Assembly: GCF_031143425.1 (NCBI RefSeq)
Contig: NC_090437.1
Location: 1,174,998,863 to 1,175,062,862 of the forward strand
DNA from: Pleurodeles waltl
Lineage: Eukaryota; Chordata; Amphibia; Caudata; Salamandridae
DNA: 64,000 nt
Reading direction: 5' to 3'
Shown piece after piece: positions 11,712 through 23,229 of the stretch (positions are counted from its first letter, which is position 1; each line of letters opens with the position of its first letter). The notes beneath the pieces are model-generated. The model searched no databases and had not been told where the DNA came from. It saw only the letters and a list, made by a program, of their open reading frames with translations. The translations under genes were made by a program, and so were the position numbers.

Positions 11712-13403
11712 CTAATAAGTGGAGGGGGTGTGCAATGGGCTGGGGTGATGGTGGAGGAATGTCCGTGGCAGAGTCCAGTCTCTTGGTCTCACAGATACAT
11801 TGTCCAATGGGGCATAGGAAGGGGAACAATGGCAGTTTAAGGTGGACAGGGTGACAAAGTGGGACAGAAGGGTGACATTCAGGAGGGTCTTATTTCCTGG
11901 AGGGGGTCTTGGCAATGTTCTTGTCTTGTTCCTGGGACTCAGGGACCGTTTGCGGAGTGGTTCTCCTTCTGCAGGGGGTGGGGTGCTGGTGGCCTGTTGG
12001 TCCTGTGGCGGTGCCTCCTGTCCACTAGCGCTGAAAGAGGTGGAGGGCTGTTCATCGTCCAGGCTAGTGTCAGGGGCCCGTTTGTGTCCCACTGTGTCCC
12101 TCATGGTGTTGACAAGGTCTGCCAGCACCCCTGCAATGGTGACCAGGGTGGTGTTAATGGACTTCAAGTCCTCCCTGATCCCCAGGTAGTGTTCCTCCTG
12201 CAGCCGCTGGGTCTCCTGAAACTTGGCCAGTACCGTGCCCAGGGTCTCCAGGGAATGGTGGTATGCTCCCATGATGTTGGAGAGTGCCTCGTGGAGTGTC
12301 GGTTCCCTGGGCCTGTCCTCCCCCTGTCGAACAGCAGTCCTCCCAGCTTCCCTGTTATCCTATGCCTCTGTCCCCTTAACCGTGTGCCCACTGCCACTGA
12401 CCCCAGGTCCCTGATTTTCTTGGGTTGGTGGGTTTGCATAGGTTCCCTGTAGTGGTGGACACACTGCTGATTGAAGTGTCCTGGGGACAAAGGGATGGGC
12501 CCGCTGGGTGGGTGCTGTGGTGGTGTTTCCTGAGGGGGGAGGGTCTGTGGTGGCTTGTGACAGTGGCAGGGGAACCAACTGTCCAGAGGTCCCTGATGGG
12601 CCGGGCTGGTCATCTTGATCCAGGCGTGCAGAGCTGCTGTCATCACTGTGGGCCTCTTCTGTGGGGGGACTGAATATGACTGGCACCTCCTGTCCGGTGA
12701 CGTTGGGTATGGGTCCTGTTGGGGTGTAAATGCATAGTTTTAGTATCTGTGTGTGCCATCTTGTGCATTGTGTGAGATGCCCTCTACTCCTGTGCTTGCA
12801 TAATTGTGTTTGCCCTTTTGTGATAGTTGGTTTGGGGTCTGTGTGGGTATCTGTACTGGACATGCTTTGGTGACGGTGTTCCATGCATAGGTGTTGCATG
12901 CAGGGCCTTGGTATTAAGACGTGTGGGTTGTGATAGTGGGACATATGTGAGATGATGGAGTGATGGGAGTGAGGCTAAGGGTGGGGGTATGTGATGGCAT
13001 GCAGGTGGGGTGGTGGATATCATAGTAAAGATATGACTTACCAGAGTCCAGTCCTCCTGCTACTCCTGCTAGGCCCTCAGGATGCAGTATTGCCAAAACT
13101 TGCTCCTCCCATGTTGTTAGTTGTGGGGGAGGAGGTGGGGGTCCACCGCCAGTCCTCTGTACAGCAATCTGGTGTCTTGATACCATGGAACGCACCTTCC
13201 CCCGTAGGTCGTTGCACCTCTTCCTGATGTCATCTCGTGTTCTGTGGTACTATCCCACTGCGTTGACCCTGTCGACGATTCTCCGCCATAGCTCCATCTT
13301 CCTTGCAATGGAGGTGTGCTGTACCTGTGATCCGAAAAGCTGTGGCTCTCCCCGGATGATTTCCTCCACCATGACCCTGAGCTCCTCCTCAGAAAACCTG
13401 GGG
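11712..13403 (-). pseudogene. Harbinger SANT/Myb-like DNA-binding protein 2
   Basis: The domain exon (about 13403-13042) encodes 'PRFSEEELRVMVEEI', then 'ELWRRIVDRVNAVG', an in-frame TAG at 13250-13252, then 'RDDIRKRCNDLRGKVRS', a proline run and 'WEEQVLAILHPEGLAG'. It ends at TCTG|GTAAGT. The next exon starts at 12715 after CCCAACAG, in matching phase. It encodes an acidic/Ser-rich linker, an in-frame TAG at 12360-12362, then a helical region with 'LHEALSNIMGAYHHSLETLG' and 'FQETQRLQEEHYLGIREDL', likely a coiled coil, and a Pro/Arg-rich tail. The spacing of aromatic and basic residues fits a SANT/trihelix domain of the type in NAIF1- and TSNARE1-like proteins. It differs clearly from SANT gene 1. 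The first exon with its ATG was not found. Confidence 0.75.
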
Positions 13404-14004
13404 TGTATTTGAGGTGCTATGATGTGGTGTGGGTGATGTGTGAGGTGCTGTCTGTTGTGATGTGTGGGGGGATGTGTTGGTGTGTGTTGTTTGCGGTGCG
13501 TGGATATTGTATGAGTGATGGTGTTGTGTGTCTGTGGATTCTGGTTTTGTGCTTGATAAGCTCTCTCTCTGGGCTTCTTCCAAATTGGTTTGTTGTAAGG
13601 GTTTGTGGGTAATGTGGGTGTGTGTTTTATAGTGTTGTGGGGGTGTGGTGTGTGTATATGTATCAAGTGTGTGTATTTTGAATTGTCCAATGTGGTTGTG
13701 GTTTGTAAATGTGTGTGTATTTTGAGTGCGGCTGTGTGTACTGCCAATGGATTACCGCGGTTGAAAGACTGCTGTGTTGATTCATGGGTCATGTTAGTGT
13801 GGGTGTACTCTTGTTGGCGTGACGGTGTAGGTTTTGGTATTGCCAGTTTATCACTGACCTTTGGTGTGGCGGACTTTTGTGGGTGTCTGTACTGTGGCGG
13901 ATTCCAAGATGTGGGTCGTAATACCTGTAGCGGAATTCCGCCGCCGCAACGGTATGTTGCCGGTCTTCAGCTCAGTGGAAAGCGGGATTTACCACCAAGG
14001 TTGT
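13404..14004. other. Harbinger right subterminal region
   Basis: GT-rich low-complexity sequence (about 13405-13750, CA-rich on the minus strand) is followed by about 250 bases with many 'gtggcgga', 'gcggaattccgcc' and 'gccggt' words, ending in the degraded right terminus. The GT-rich part may be an intron or leader of SANT gene 2. Confidence 0.5.
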
Positions 14005-14459
14005 TACTTACCTCAAAAACTGTACTTTATTTTCTTCCCCCAGGATCTGTTGAAAATGTCAGTGTCTACTTTTAAAATCGTTTTTTTGCCATTTTAAAGA
14101 AAGCTGTATGTACTGTCGATTTGATTCAAAGTCCTGAACCTACCTGTGCAAAGTACCTTTCATTTAATTTACTTACCTGCAAACTGAATCTTGTGGTTCT
14201 AGAAATAAAAGTTATTTTTCTATATAAAATCCTATTGTTCTGGAGTTAAGTCTTTGCATGTGTGTTTCTTCTATTGCTTGTGTGTGTACAACAAATGCTT
14301 AGCACTACCCTCTGATAAGCCTAACTGCTCGACCACACTACCATAAATAGAGCATTAGTATTATCTATTATTGCCTCTGTCAAACCCTCGGGGAACCCCT
14401 GGACTCTGTGCACACTATATCTCACTTCGATATAGTATATACAGAGGCAGTTTCCTACA

Positions 14460-14560
14460 ACAATTTTTGGGAAAATTTCTGTAAAGATTCAGTATACGGT
14501 GCCAAGCCCCGCTCCCAACCTGCTGTGTTTGGACACTGGCCAAGTGCAGTAGCGAAGGAC
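14460..14560 (+). repeat. Older dispersed repeat, right part
   Basis: This is the continuation of the sequence interrupted by the solo LTR. It begins with ACAAT, the mutated partner of the left flank ACACT. Confidence 0.4.
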
Positions 14561-16351
14561 TGAATACTTATTTTTCAATTTTTTTAAACAATATTTGCGA
14601 ATCCTGAAGACTAATGCAGCCTTAAGGAGGATGTGGAATTTATGAATGTAGCATAGAATTGACAGGTACTCTGATAAGAATAGTTGTGGTAATATTCCTT
14701 CTATTCTCAATGAGGCCCCTTCATGGGCCTGATGGTTAGGGTAGATTCATCCTGTCCACCTACTGTCCTTTTTCTTTTTCCAGGTATAGTGCTTAGTACA
14801 GCATAGTAATGGCGGTCACAAAATATATTTTTCTGAAATGGCTAGCAAATCAGAATGTGGAGGATCCACGAATCTGCAGCCAGTTTTGAAAATACAGGAC
14901 GTACTCTCTAGTACAGTGATGTGCTTTTACTTTAAGTGAATTTGCTAATCCCAAATTAACTATCCAAATATCTCTAGAAGGTAACCTCTTCATGCCAGAC
15001 CGGAACACCAATAAAACTTCTGGAAAATATCAAAAGATACACACAAAACCAAGTAAAAGGCACTTCGTTCAGTAAAGTCCTATAAATATGTTATGCCATT
15101 TCTTTCAACCATTTTTTATTGCACCAGAAAACAAAAACTATGATAGTTAATATGGGAAATGTCACTTCTCTCCACCTCCTATTTTTAGGGCCTTAATGAA
15201 GAGGACTGTACACAGCCTAAACTGGATGTACTTGTTTTGGAAAGTTTTGGAAAGTTTAGTGCAGATTTGTCCAACTGTGCGGATATTATTAGCAATATTA
15301 TTGCATACATTTTGAAATAATTATTGCGAACAGAAGTACATATTACTTCTTTTGTAACAAATGAATCTATAATGACACATATTTTCTACTACACATTAGT
15401 CATACCTTAAATGGAGTAATATAGACTCCCAAGCTTGAGACATCACCAGTTCTATTCAACAGATTTTCTTGAGGAATTCTAACTTTGTGAAACATGGCAA
15501 AGCTGTAAAAATCACAATAAAATTCAGAGTTAATTGACAAATGCTTAGTGAAAAAGTAGAACAATGAAATCAAACTTTTTTTTTTACCTATGTATCACTT
15601 CCATCCTAATTGTCATGCTAAACCTATGAAGTAGTTATGTAAATATGAAAGTGATCTAACCCAAATTTCTAGCATACTTTTCCAGCATTCTAATGTTTTC
15701 GTTGAGAAGAAAAAGTATAGTTTTACTTCGTTTCAATTCTGCTACTAACACTGCGAGCATTAACAATGCACGGAATTATACACAGATAAATCAAATATAC
15801 TACTACATAGTGAAAAACTAAAAAATGAGTTCAGATAAATACTTATTCTTATATCTTTCCCAGTCTCGTCTTGTGGGTTACTAGCCACCAATGTGGAACT
15901 GAAAGCTTCCTCTATTTCTGTAAAATCAGAATGTGTATCTGGCATTATGCACACATGGAATAGAAATAATAGAAGTCCTGATGATGAATCGGCCATCACG
16001 GGTGATTGAAAACTCATTCAATCGTTTTGCGAACTCAATGAAATTTGTATCTTAAGAACTTTCACTATATCCCATTTGTGTGCCATTCTTCTGAGCACCG
16101 AGCACAGACACTTTTGTACCTTACTGTACATCATGATTTATTGGTGGACGAGAGATTAAAAAATTGTAAATATATACCATTATTTTATTTTTTTAAATGA
16201 CTATTTTCAGCTCAGGTGACATACTGCAATGCTCAGTTCTTAAGATGTGCAGTATATCACCTACAATCTGCAGCAGCGGATCTGCATAACCATAGGTCTG
16301 TGTCTCTTGCTCACATTGACCCTAGTGCAGTTCCCAGACACCAGTTACAGA
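14561..16351. other. No recognised gene
   Basis: AT-rich unique-looking sequence. A minus frame at 15760-16017 was considered as a host exon and rejected for lack of a proper donor. Confidence 0.4.
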
Positions 16352-16880
16352 GGGGGTCATTATGACTTCAGTGGACAGAAAAGCCCGCCTGCCGAAGACC
16401 CGACGGGCAGGTTGCTGCCTGTGTGGCTGCCTTCCCGCGGGCCCCATTACGAGTTTCTGTCTGGGTCAGCGGGTGGAAACAGAATTTCTGCCACTGGCCC
16501 AGAAGGAAAAGGCCTACAGCATTGTCTCTGGCAATAGAGCCAGCAGCAATGCTGTAGTGCGTAGAGTGCACCAGCACCTGACGCGATGCTCACCATCGCG
16601 ACAGGGCTGGCCAGGGGGGGCCCTGCAGTGCCCACGGCCCCTGGGGCCCAATGCACCCTGTCTCTACCTACCGTTTCATGGCAGTGCTACTGCCATGAAA
16701 CCGTTGGCAGAGAAGGGAGTCTTAATCCCCAAGGCAGCGCTGCTAGAAGCGCTAGCCTGGCACATTAGGACAGCCAGGCCCGCCACCCTGTCCTGTGGTG
16801 GTAGAGTGGCAGTCTGACCGCGGCGCTACCACCGAGGTCATAATGTGGCGGTCAGACCGCCACCTCGACTCTGACGATCT
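16352..16880. mobile_element. Harbinger-type MITE, right end truncated
   Basis: The left end reads GGGGGTCATTATGAC. The interior is GC-rich with 'ggcagtctgaccgc' and 'gtggcggtcagaccgccac' palindromes. Near the right end 'gtcataatg' appears in inverted orientation, but the terminal bases are absent. It is noncoding. The terminus resembles those of the Harbinger and the other MITEs here, placing it in the same superfamily. Confidence 0.6.
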
Positions 16881-18040
16881 TAAGAATGCCAGGGTAGTAA
16901 TGTCAACTGGCAACATTTTAGTTATCAGTTGCAATCCTGACCCTCATGGACGTCAATTTGTCAATCTCCTGGGTGTTTTACTGATCTTTGTTGTACGTTA
17001 TGAGATCATGCTCAGCCTGAAATGAGAAGATGTGGTACAAAAACAGATGATGTTATTGTCTTCATGGATACAGAAGGCTGTTCTGCCCATCCTCTGGCAA
17101 CAGTAACTTAAGTCCTCTAACCTTAAGCTTGAGACTCTGGGGAAACACATTAACTAATCCTACAAGGTCCTCCAGCAGAACAATAGGGTTACTGTCACAG
17201 TCAGGCAAGTGGCTTATCAAGTGATAATTATGAGTCCAGTCTTTTGTGGATGGTGAAGGCCCTCAAGTCTTTCAGGGTTTGAGGATCATTTCACAACACA
17301 ACCCTTGCTCTACTCTCCACTTTCTCGCTGAAACAGAATTCAAGAAAAGATGATTCAGAGGGAAGATATAAGCATCTCTCCAATTTCAGCAAATGGTAAG
17401 TAGTTTAAATGACTTCCCCAGGGACAATCACTTTTCTCTGCGCTATTTCTGGATGCACTATTCCACTCCAGAGGGGCAGGGCTTTATCTCTAATATCACC
17501 AGATAACCACAGATATACAAGTTCTTTCATTGGTGAATGGCTATACTTTATGGCTTGTCTCAATGCCACTATCAAGCTAATTCAGCCCCAGTCACCATCC
17601 CACAAACGCACATACAAGGTGCACAGTGATGCTCCTTGTAGAAGTTAGAACTGGTCCCACAAAGGACAGGGGATGCTACAGCCAATATTTTTTTTTAATA
17701 CAAAATGAGGCCTCCTTTCTTTTTTAGACCCCAACAGTCTAAACCACTTACTGCAACTGTATATGTTCGACATTTGGACTTGTTAAGGTCTTGACAGCTG
17801 TTTACAGAATGTGTTCAGACAACATAGAAGACATTTACTCCAAAACATAGAACATACTTCCATTTATGGTGTCAAAAACTACAAGAAAAAAGCTCATGGG
17901 TCTTTAACTCATAGCTATCCTTTCTGTGGCAACTGGAGTTCCACAATTAAGGACACATAGACAGTTGCCTCGTCCGGTCAGTGTTAAGGAAGGAGGAAAA
18001 ATCCTGAGCAATCCTAGATTCCAAACTGGCAAATTCTTTC
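16881..18040. other. No recognised gene; possibly decayed DIRS-like sequence
   Basis: No open frame shows a recognisable domain. The block lies directly upstream of a DIRS-like RNase H remnant on the plus strand, so part of it may be the decayed reverse transcriptase of the same element. I could not confirm that. Confidence 0.35.
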
Positions 18041-18050
18041 CAACCTACAT

Positions 18051-18610
18051 ATGGGCCATCAGTTAAATGGTGGGACACTTTATGAGCAAGGGACCATGTC
18101 AGTCTGGTATTCTCAGGGACTCCTGGAAACGCATGCCTTTCATGTGTTACCTGCAACTGTCTGTGGTGAAACACTACATCTTGTTGAACATTGGAATCCA
18201 CTGCTTGATGACCAGTTCAAACCCATCAAAGTTCAGCCACCCTTCATTCAGAATGTATTACAGTGGATACATAGCCCTGCTCTCATAGAGAATGTCCCTT
18301 CTACCATACAGGGCCACAGCTTGAGGTTACTACTGACTCCCGAAAGTATAGGTGGGAGAATGTATCATGGGAACATCCCCATCAGTGGTTTATGGAACAA
18401 CAAAGATTTGACCCTCTGCCAAACATATTGCAGCTGAAGGCAATCCTCTGTGCATTAAAACCATTCTTTCCTGTGGTACAATCCCTGACAATGATGATCC
18501 ACACAGATAATACCGCAAGTCATCTTCGATGTGAGGAAGACAGATGGAATGCACACTTCACACTTATGCCAGCTGAAAAGGATTCTGTCAGAATGGGTTT
18601 TGCAGCTTAG
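18051..18610 (+). pseudogene. DIRS-like retrotransposon remnant (RT end and RNase H)
   Basis: One frame (18051-18437) carries a W/P-containing segment, 'VLQWIHSPALIENVP', like the region after the RT palm in DIRS elements. It then has a degraded start of RNase H and 'GLWNNKDL'. After a frameshift, a second frame has 'LQLKAILCALKPF' and 'IHTDNTAS'. These resemble the conserved Glu-containing helix and the 'TDNT' motif of DIRS-type RNase H. Tyrosine recombinase and split repeats were not found. The call rests on motif resemblance only. Confidence 0.5.
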
Positions 18611-20640
18611 CATATCCCTGCTAGTCTCCCATACTGCAGGGATCAGGATGTAGGGTCATTCAACTATACACATATGTGACAATCACCTGAACAGATGAGT
18701 CAGTTGTCTGCTAGATTGTCAGGAGACCAGGTACCATAGGAAACATGATATTGGACTGCACAGTGGTGTTCTTGTATGCCTTTCTGCCAATTCCCAGATC
18801 CAGAGCATCTTTCAGAAGATTCAGGAGAAGTTTATACATGTAGTCATTATAATGGCCTTGGACTAGCCTAATCAATTTTGTTTTTGGAACCAACTCCAGC
18901 TGCTTCATCCACAGAAAAAAAAACTTTGCATACACAGGTACTTAATTAGGTCCTAGTGACAGACAGAACTTTCAACTAGACTACAGTGCAGGCACTGTTT
19001 GATACTGCCATTGTTTGATACTTTTTGACACCTTGCACAAAAAAAGAGGGCTGTTCGCAGTCAAGCTAAGATGTTATTGCGGGTGTATTGTGATTGGTTG
19101 ATTTGTTTCTGATACTACTATTTCAATCCCATTAGCTGGTACTCTCCGTCTGATGGGATTTGTAGTTTTTTCTGTTTGTTATCTTAACTGCTGCTATTAA
19201 ATTTGCAAGAATTGAGAAAGTATACTACTCACCTCTGTGCTTTAATAAAAATAAGACTTTCCTTCATAACTTAGCAGGAAAATGTAATTTGCAAATAATT
19301 CCAAAGCAAATGTCACCATGATTAGCTCCTCTTTCTGAGCATCTTTGCGGATAGAAAACAACTTGTTACTGACATTCACAGCATAGAGGAATGAAACGTC
19401 ACTTCACTAATGACCATAGATGAATCATAATGTCCCGATAGAGCAGTGATGAAATGAAACAACTGAAGCCTCCACTTTAAAAGTGAAAGACATGCACTGG
19501 TGTGCAGAAACCTACTGTTAATAATATGTTATTTTTTAAGGCACTACACATTTTAAGAATTATATCTGAAAGAAAATAAACATCACAGGATACAAATAGT
19601 TAATTAACAGATCTGTAAATTAAATTAAATTTGGTAATGGGACAAATATTCAACGTCTAGTGCGGTAAAGAGTTGAAAAGGGTTCTCCAGGTTTCTTGGG
19701 AACAAAACAGCCCCCCAGCTATCAGGGGATGGATACAGATATCAGTTAAACGATTGAACAAGCGGGACAAGAAAGGCTTTGGAGGAGTGAGTTATACTTC
19801 CTCGTATTTAGAAAACTAGCACTTCGCCAAGCAGCAAAGGTGTCCTGATGTCACTACAACTGACACTAATGTATTTTATTGATTTATGTTGCCTGCTGCT
19901 CTCTTGCAAATGGATGTTTGGCTCCTTTTCAGAAAATATTATGACCTGGTGACCCTTAAGGGAACGAATAAGGGAACACAGAGTGAGCTTAATATACCCA
20001 GCGCAGAGTAAAAGCGATTCAAATCACTTGGGATTTGTGTTAATTACGTCTACTTTATCCAGTGAATGTTTGTTTAAATTATTAAAAGTCGTTTGTAGCC
20101 CTAATGAACACTCTGGCGAAAGCATCTACTTTAAAAGCATGAACATCTTTTTTTTTAGCCATGACATTCAAGAGAATAATTCAGTAATGACTACAACCGT
20201 GAAGGCTCTGGGTACCAGAACAGCATAAAACGTCAGTGTGCCCTGCATCATCACATCTGTGTTCCATGAAAAAGTCTGGATTAGCATGGACAGTCACACA
20301 CAAATACATGCGTACCGGGCACATTCCTGCAGCCACATAGCTAGAAAATGTGATTATCAAAAGCAGGGAACACTGAATACATTCATGGGAGCTGCCCAAG
20401 CGTGCTGTTTTCAAAGAGAGGAACCACCTTATTGCTTTACGACTGACATTACAATGAAATTGTATTTATAAACGCTCCCATCCTTCTTTCCAAACAGCTT
20501 TTAAGAGTGAATCGTACAGCCAGTGTTAATTGGCATTCTAGGAACCAAGCGAAGCAAAACAAACAGGATATAAGACGCGTTCATGTGCGATACATGTTGG
20601 TTAAATGAAAACCAGAAACAAGCATGGCAACGCCAACCTG
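18611..20640. other. No recognised gene
   Basis: AT-rich, with no domain, tandem repeat or clear terminal repeat. A few words such as 'gatgggatttgtagttttt' (about 19150) look like old dispersed-repeat debris. Confidence 0.4.
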
Positions 20641-20649
20641 TCTGGTCTT

Positions 20650-22060
20650 AACAACTTAAATGCTGAGGCTTTTCTACCCCAGTGCTGAGCCCTTTTGGCT
20701 ATTTGGGGGTACTTTGCGCTTAGGCCTCCACAACTTCTTTCCAAATATGTTATTCGCACCAAATTGTCCTCTTGTTTTTTCCCAGCATCATCGAGATTCC
20801 CATGGTACACAGGATTTTAAATATCTATGGGGAGTGTGTGTGTGAGGGAGGTGAGAAAATAGCCACAATATTGCTAAATTTTGGACGAAAGTAGGAAAAA
20901 AGTGCTGTGGATGACGTCAATTAAAGGTTTACTGTGATAAAATTACAAGCTTCCCAGCTGCCAGGAACACAGAGAGCTGAATCAAAAAACCAGCATCTTC
21001 TTACCAGTTTTGGCATTTTTCTAACAGCTAGCCCATTTTTCCTAATTTGCTTTCAACTTATTTCCAGCTGGTGGTGTGAAACCCGTGGGTGATCCTGGAA
21101 AGCTATACATTCTGAAAAGTAGACAAAATCTTGAATTCAGCAATGGGTCATTTGTGGAGAACCCTTTAAGTTTCCCCAAGGAAACTAACTGAAAAGAAAA
21201 CATATTGAAATTGATTAGGAAAACTAGCCATTTGTGACAATGTTTTCATCTGTAATTTCTTGTCACAATGGCAATTTACAAAAACAGTATACTTTCTGGT
21301 CGTGGGGACGGACAGGGTTTATAGGTTCTCCAAGAAATTGAGGTACCCAGAGCGAACTGAGCAGCATCTTACAATGGTTTTTCATTGCATACAGAGTAAT
21401 TCATATGGTAAAATGGGAGGTTCACAAGAATTCCTATTGATCCAGGTTTCATCCGTTCATGTTATGTGCACTAGGTACAACCACAAAAGTGGAGGAGTAT
21501 TTTTCATCAGGACAACTAAGGGAACGCTGGGTAGTATGAATTTTGTGGAGCCCGGCAGATTCCAAAAGTTTAAGTCACAAAAATGCAAGGAAAATGTGTG
21601 ATTTTAGGCAAAGTTTGAGGTTCCCAAGGGCATTGTGGCAAAGAAACTGTTGTGGGATCCACGTGAGGCACACCAACCTGTACTCCCCCGAATGTCTAGT
21701 TTTCAGAAATTTCTGGGTTTGGTGGGTTTCCTGCAGGGCCTATCCAGCCCGGGCCTACATACCTCGACTACCCAAAATTACCCTTACAAGTGAGGCAACA
21801 CTGGGTGGCAGGGAAATTGTGTTTTCTCACAGATTCTGGACCTTTCCTTCACAGAAATGTGAGGGAAATGCATAGTTTGATGTTTGCAGGGTATTGTGGG
21901 GAAGGAAAATGTGTGGGATCAGTGCAAGGCACATCACTTTGGACTCCTTTGGGTGTAATTTTTTTTAACTGGCTGGGTTTAGTTGGTTTCCCTGGGTGGC
22001 AGAACAATAGTGCAACTAATCACTATGGTTAGTAGGAGGAAGTTTGGATTTATTCATTCT
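20650..22060 (+). repeat. Long dispersed repeat with internal ~240-270 bp duplication
   Basis: Two related units lie side by side (about 21541-21800 and 21801-22015). Each has a 'ttccaaaag/ttccttcaca' start, 'aatg(c/t)gagg(g/a)aaa', then 'gggcattgtgg/gggtattgtgg', 'gtgggatcca/gtgggatcag', 'gtgaggcacac/caaggcacatc' and 'gggttt(g/a)gt(g/t)ggtttcc'. The upstream 900 bases share the same style. No coding domain is visible. Sequences of this kind are widespread in salamander genomes, but the family assignment is from memory. Confidence 0.5.
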
Positions 22061-23090
22061 CTGACGGTCCGTATGTCAAGACTATGGGCAAAAGAATCAC
22101 ATTATCCTCTTGCTTGCCACAGGATGGGATTCAGGGCCCTAGGTGAGCCCAAAAAAACTGTTGGAGTTTTAGGACTGGAAATTAGGCCAAACATTACAGT
22201 AGTCTACCCACACACAGTATTTTTGTTCTACAACAATAAAATATATATATTTTGTATAGCAGCCTTTCTGCCTTACCCGAGGGAGGTTGGGGGAAGCACC
22301 CCATTAGCCCCGCAGCAGCGGCAGAAAGACTAACTAGGCCTGGGACGGTAGAGCAGCAGAGGCCCATGGCCCTGGGGTTGCTTCCCTCTCCCAAAAAATC
22401 ATCCAATGTAAAAACATCCCTGGTGTCTGGTGGGATTGGTGCCTCCTTCCATGGGAGGTAGATGGGGGAAATTTGATTCCCGATTCTTGTCAGTATATCA
22501 CCCTCAGGCTCACCTCTTATTTCACCGGGAGTGAGCATTTAGGTGCAGTAAGGAGTGTGTAGCTTTCTGGAAAGGGTAGAAATAATTGGTAGCAGGGGCC
22601 TTTTAGGGTTCAGGGAAAGGGAGCCATATGTAGTAAAGAATTAGAAAAACTATTCTCTACAGGAGTGCCATGTTAAGGTATTCCTGAAGTTGATGATGGA
22701 AAGGGAAGAGGAGAGGTGGCTGGGACTGCAATGCTTCAACACATTCCACCTGACTGCTGTCCTCCCAGATGCCAGAGTAAAACAAACAACATAATTATCT
22801 AATTATGTAGGCAACATGTATGATTGCAGGTGCATCTGTTTAAACTAAAGGCCAAGCTCTGTTGTAACACAACAGCTAGGCATAATACAGAGCCCAGACT
22901 CACCCAAAAGAATACACTAAAGATTAGAGCTCATGGAGCGTAGGCACTTTTTGGGAGGAGTCAAAGCTCCTCTCGGTAGCACTCCTGAAAGCTCATTTTC
23001 AGGTTGATCACATAAAGTCTGCGTAAAAAGGTGAATAATTAATTGGGGTGGATGGCAGTCCACTACACATAATAATGTCACTATCCTTTT
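22061..23090. other. No recognised gene
   Basis: Mixed sequence with a GC-richer block around 22265-22460. The far right may already be internal sequence of the LTR element that follows on the minus strand. No domain is seen. Confidence 0.35.
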
Positions 23091-23229
23091 AGATCTAGGT
23101 TTTGATAATTCAAACCTGAGTTTAATACCTGGTAGCTATGGCACTGAGCAGACATACTTAACAGAAATGATTTGTAAAGCATTTAGAAGTATCAAAATGC
23201 AGTCTTAGACCCCACCGCTGATCCACCAA
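23091..23229 (-). mobile_element. Leader and primer binding site of an LTR retrotransposon (family A)
   Basis: Directly after the end of the minus-strand LTR the sequence reads TTGGTGGATCAGCGGTGGG (23211-23229). This is close to the complement of the 3' end of a tRNA-Leu acceptor and T-stem. A primer binding site here marks the neighbouring LTR as a 5' LTR, not a solo LTR. The internal region is lost after a short leader. Confidence 0.65.

Larger units (their letters stand above)
5661..14004 (+). mobile_element. Harbinger (PIF/Harbinger) DNA transposon, three-gene copy, right end truncated
   Basis: The left terminus starts GGCCCTCATTACAAACCTGG directly after TAA (5658-5660), a fitting Harbinger 3 bp target site. 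The right terminus, reversed, reads ACAACCTTGGTGGT, matching the left end from its 11th base. The last ~10 bases and the target duplication are missing on the right, along with a few LTR bases. Between the ends lie a spliced HARBI1-type DDE transposase (plus), a SANT/Myb gene in its first intron (minus) and a second SANT gene downstream (minus). Both termini are rich in 'ggcggt/accgcc' words, as in related MITEs elsewhere in the window. It sits inside a solo LTR and is younger than it. Confidence 0.82.
3506..14459 (+). mobile_element. Solo Gypsy-type LTR (family A), split by a Harbinger transposon
   Basis: The LTR opens with TGTAGGAAAGTG and closes with TTTCCTACA. Its two halves (3506-5660 and about 14005-14459) align with the single uninterrupted LTR at 23230-25884 in reverse orientation. 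The right halves match over most of their length, including 'caagcaatagaagaaacacac' read on the other strand. Without the 8.3 kb insert it is about 2.6 kb, like the other copy. The flanking 5-mers are ACACT (3501-3505) and ACAAT (14460-14464), consistent with a 5 bp target duplication carrying one mutation. No internal retrotransposon sequence is present, so this is a solo LTR left by LTR-LTR recombination. Confidence 0.8.

Noticed and set aside
11859..12452. Plus-strand 197-codon frame opposite SANT gene 2
   Set aside because: Shadow of the minus-strand SANT-2 exon, which has the domain-like sequence and splice sites.
15760..16017. Minus-strand open frame as a possible host exon ('EIEEAFSSTLVASNPQDETGK')
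   Set aside because: An acceptor-like 'ttttacag' is present, but no GT donor follows where expected, and I do not recognise the protein; 85 open codons can occur by chance.
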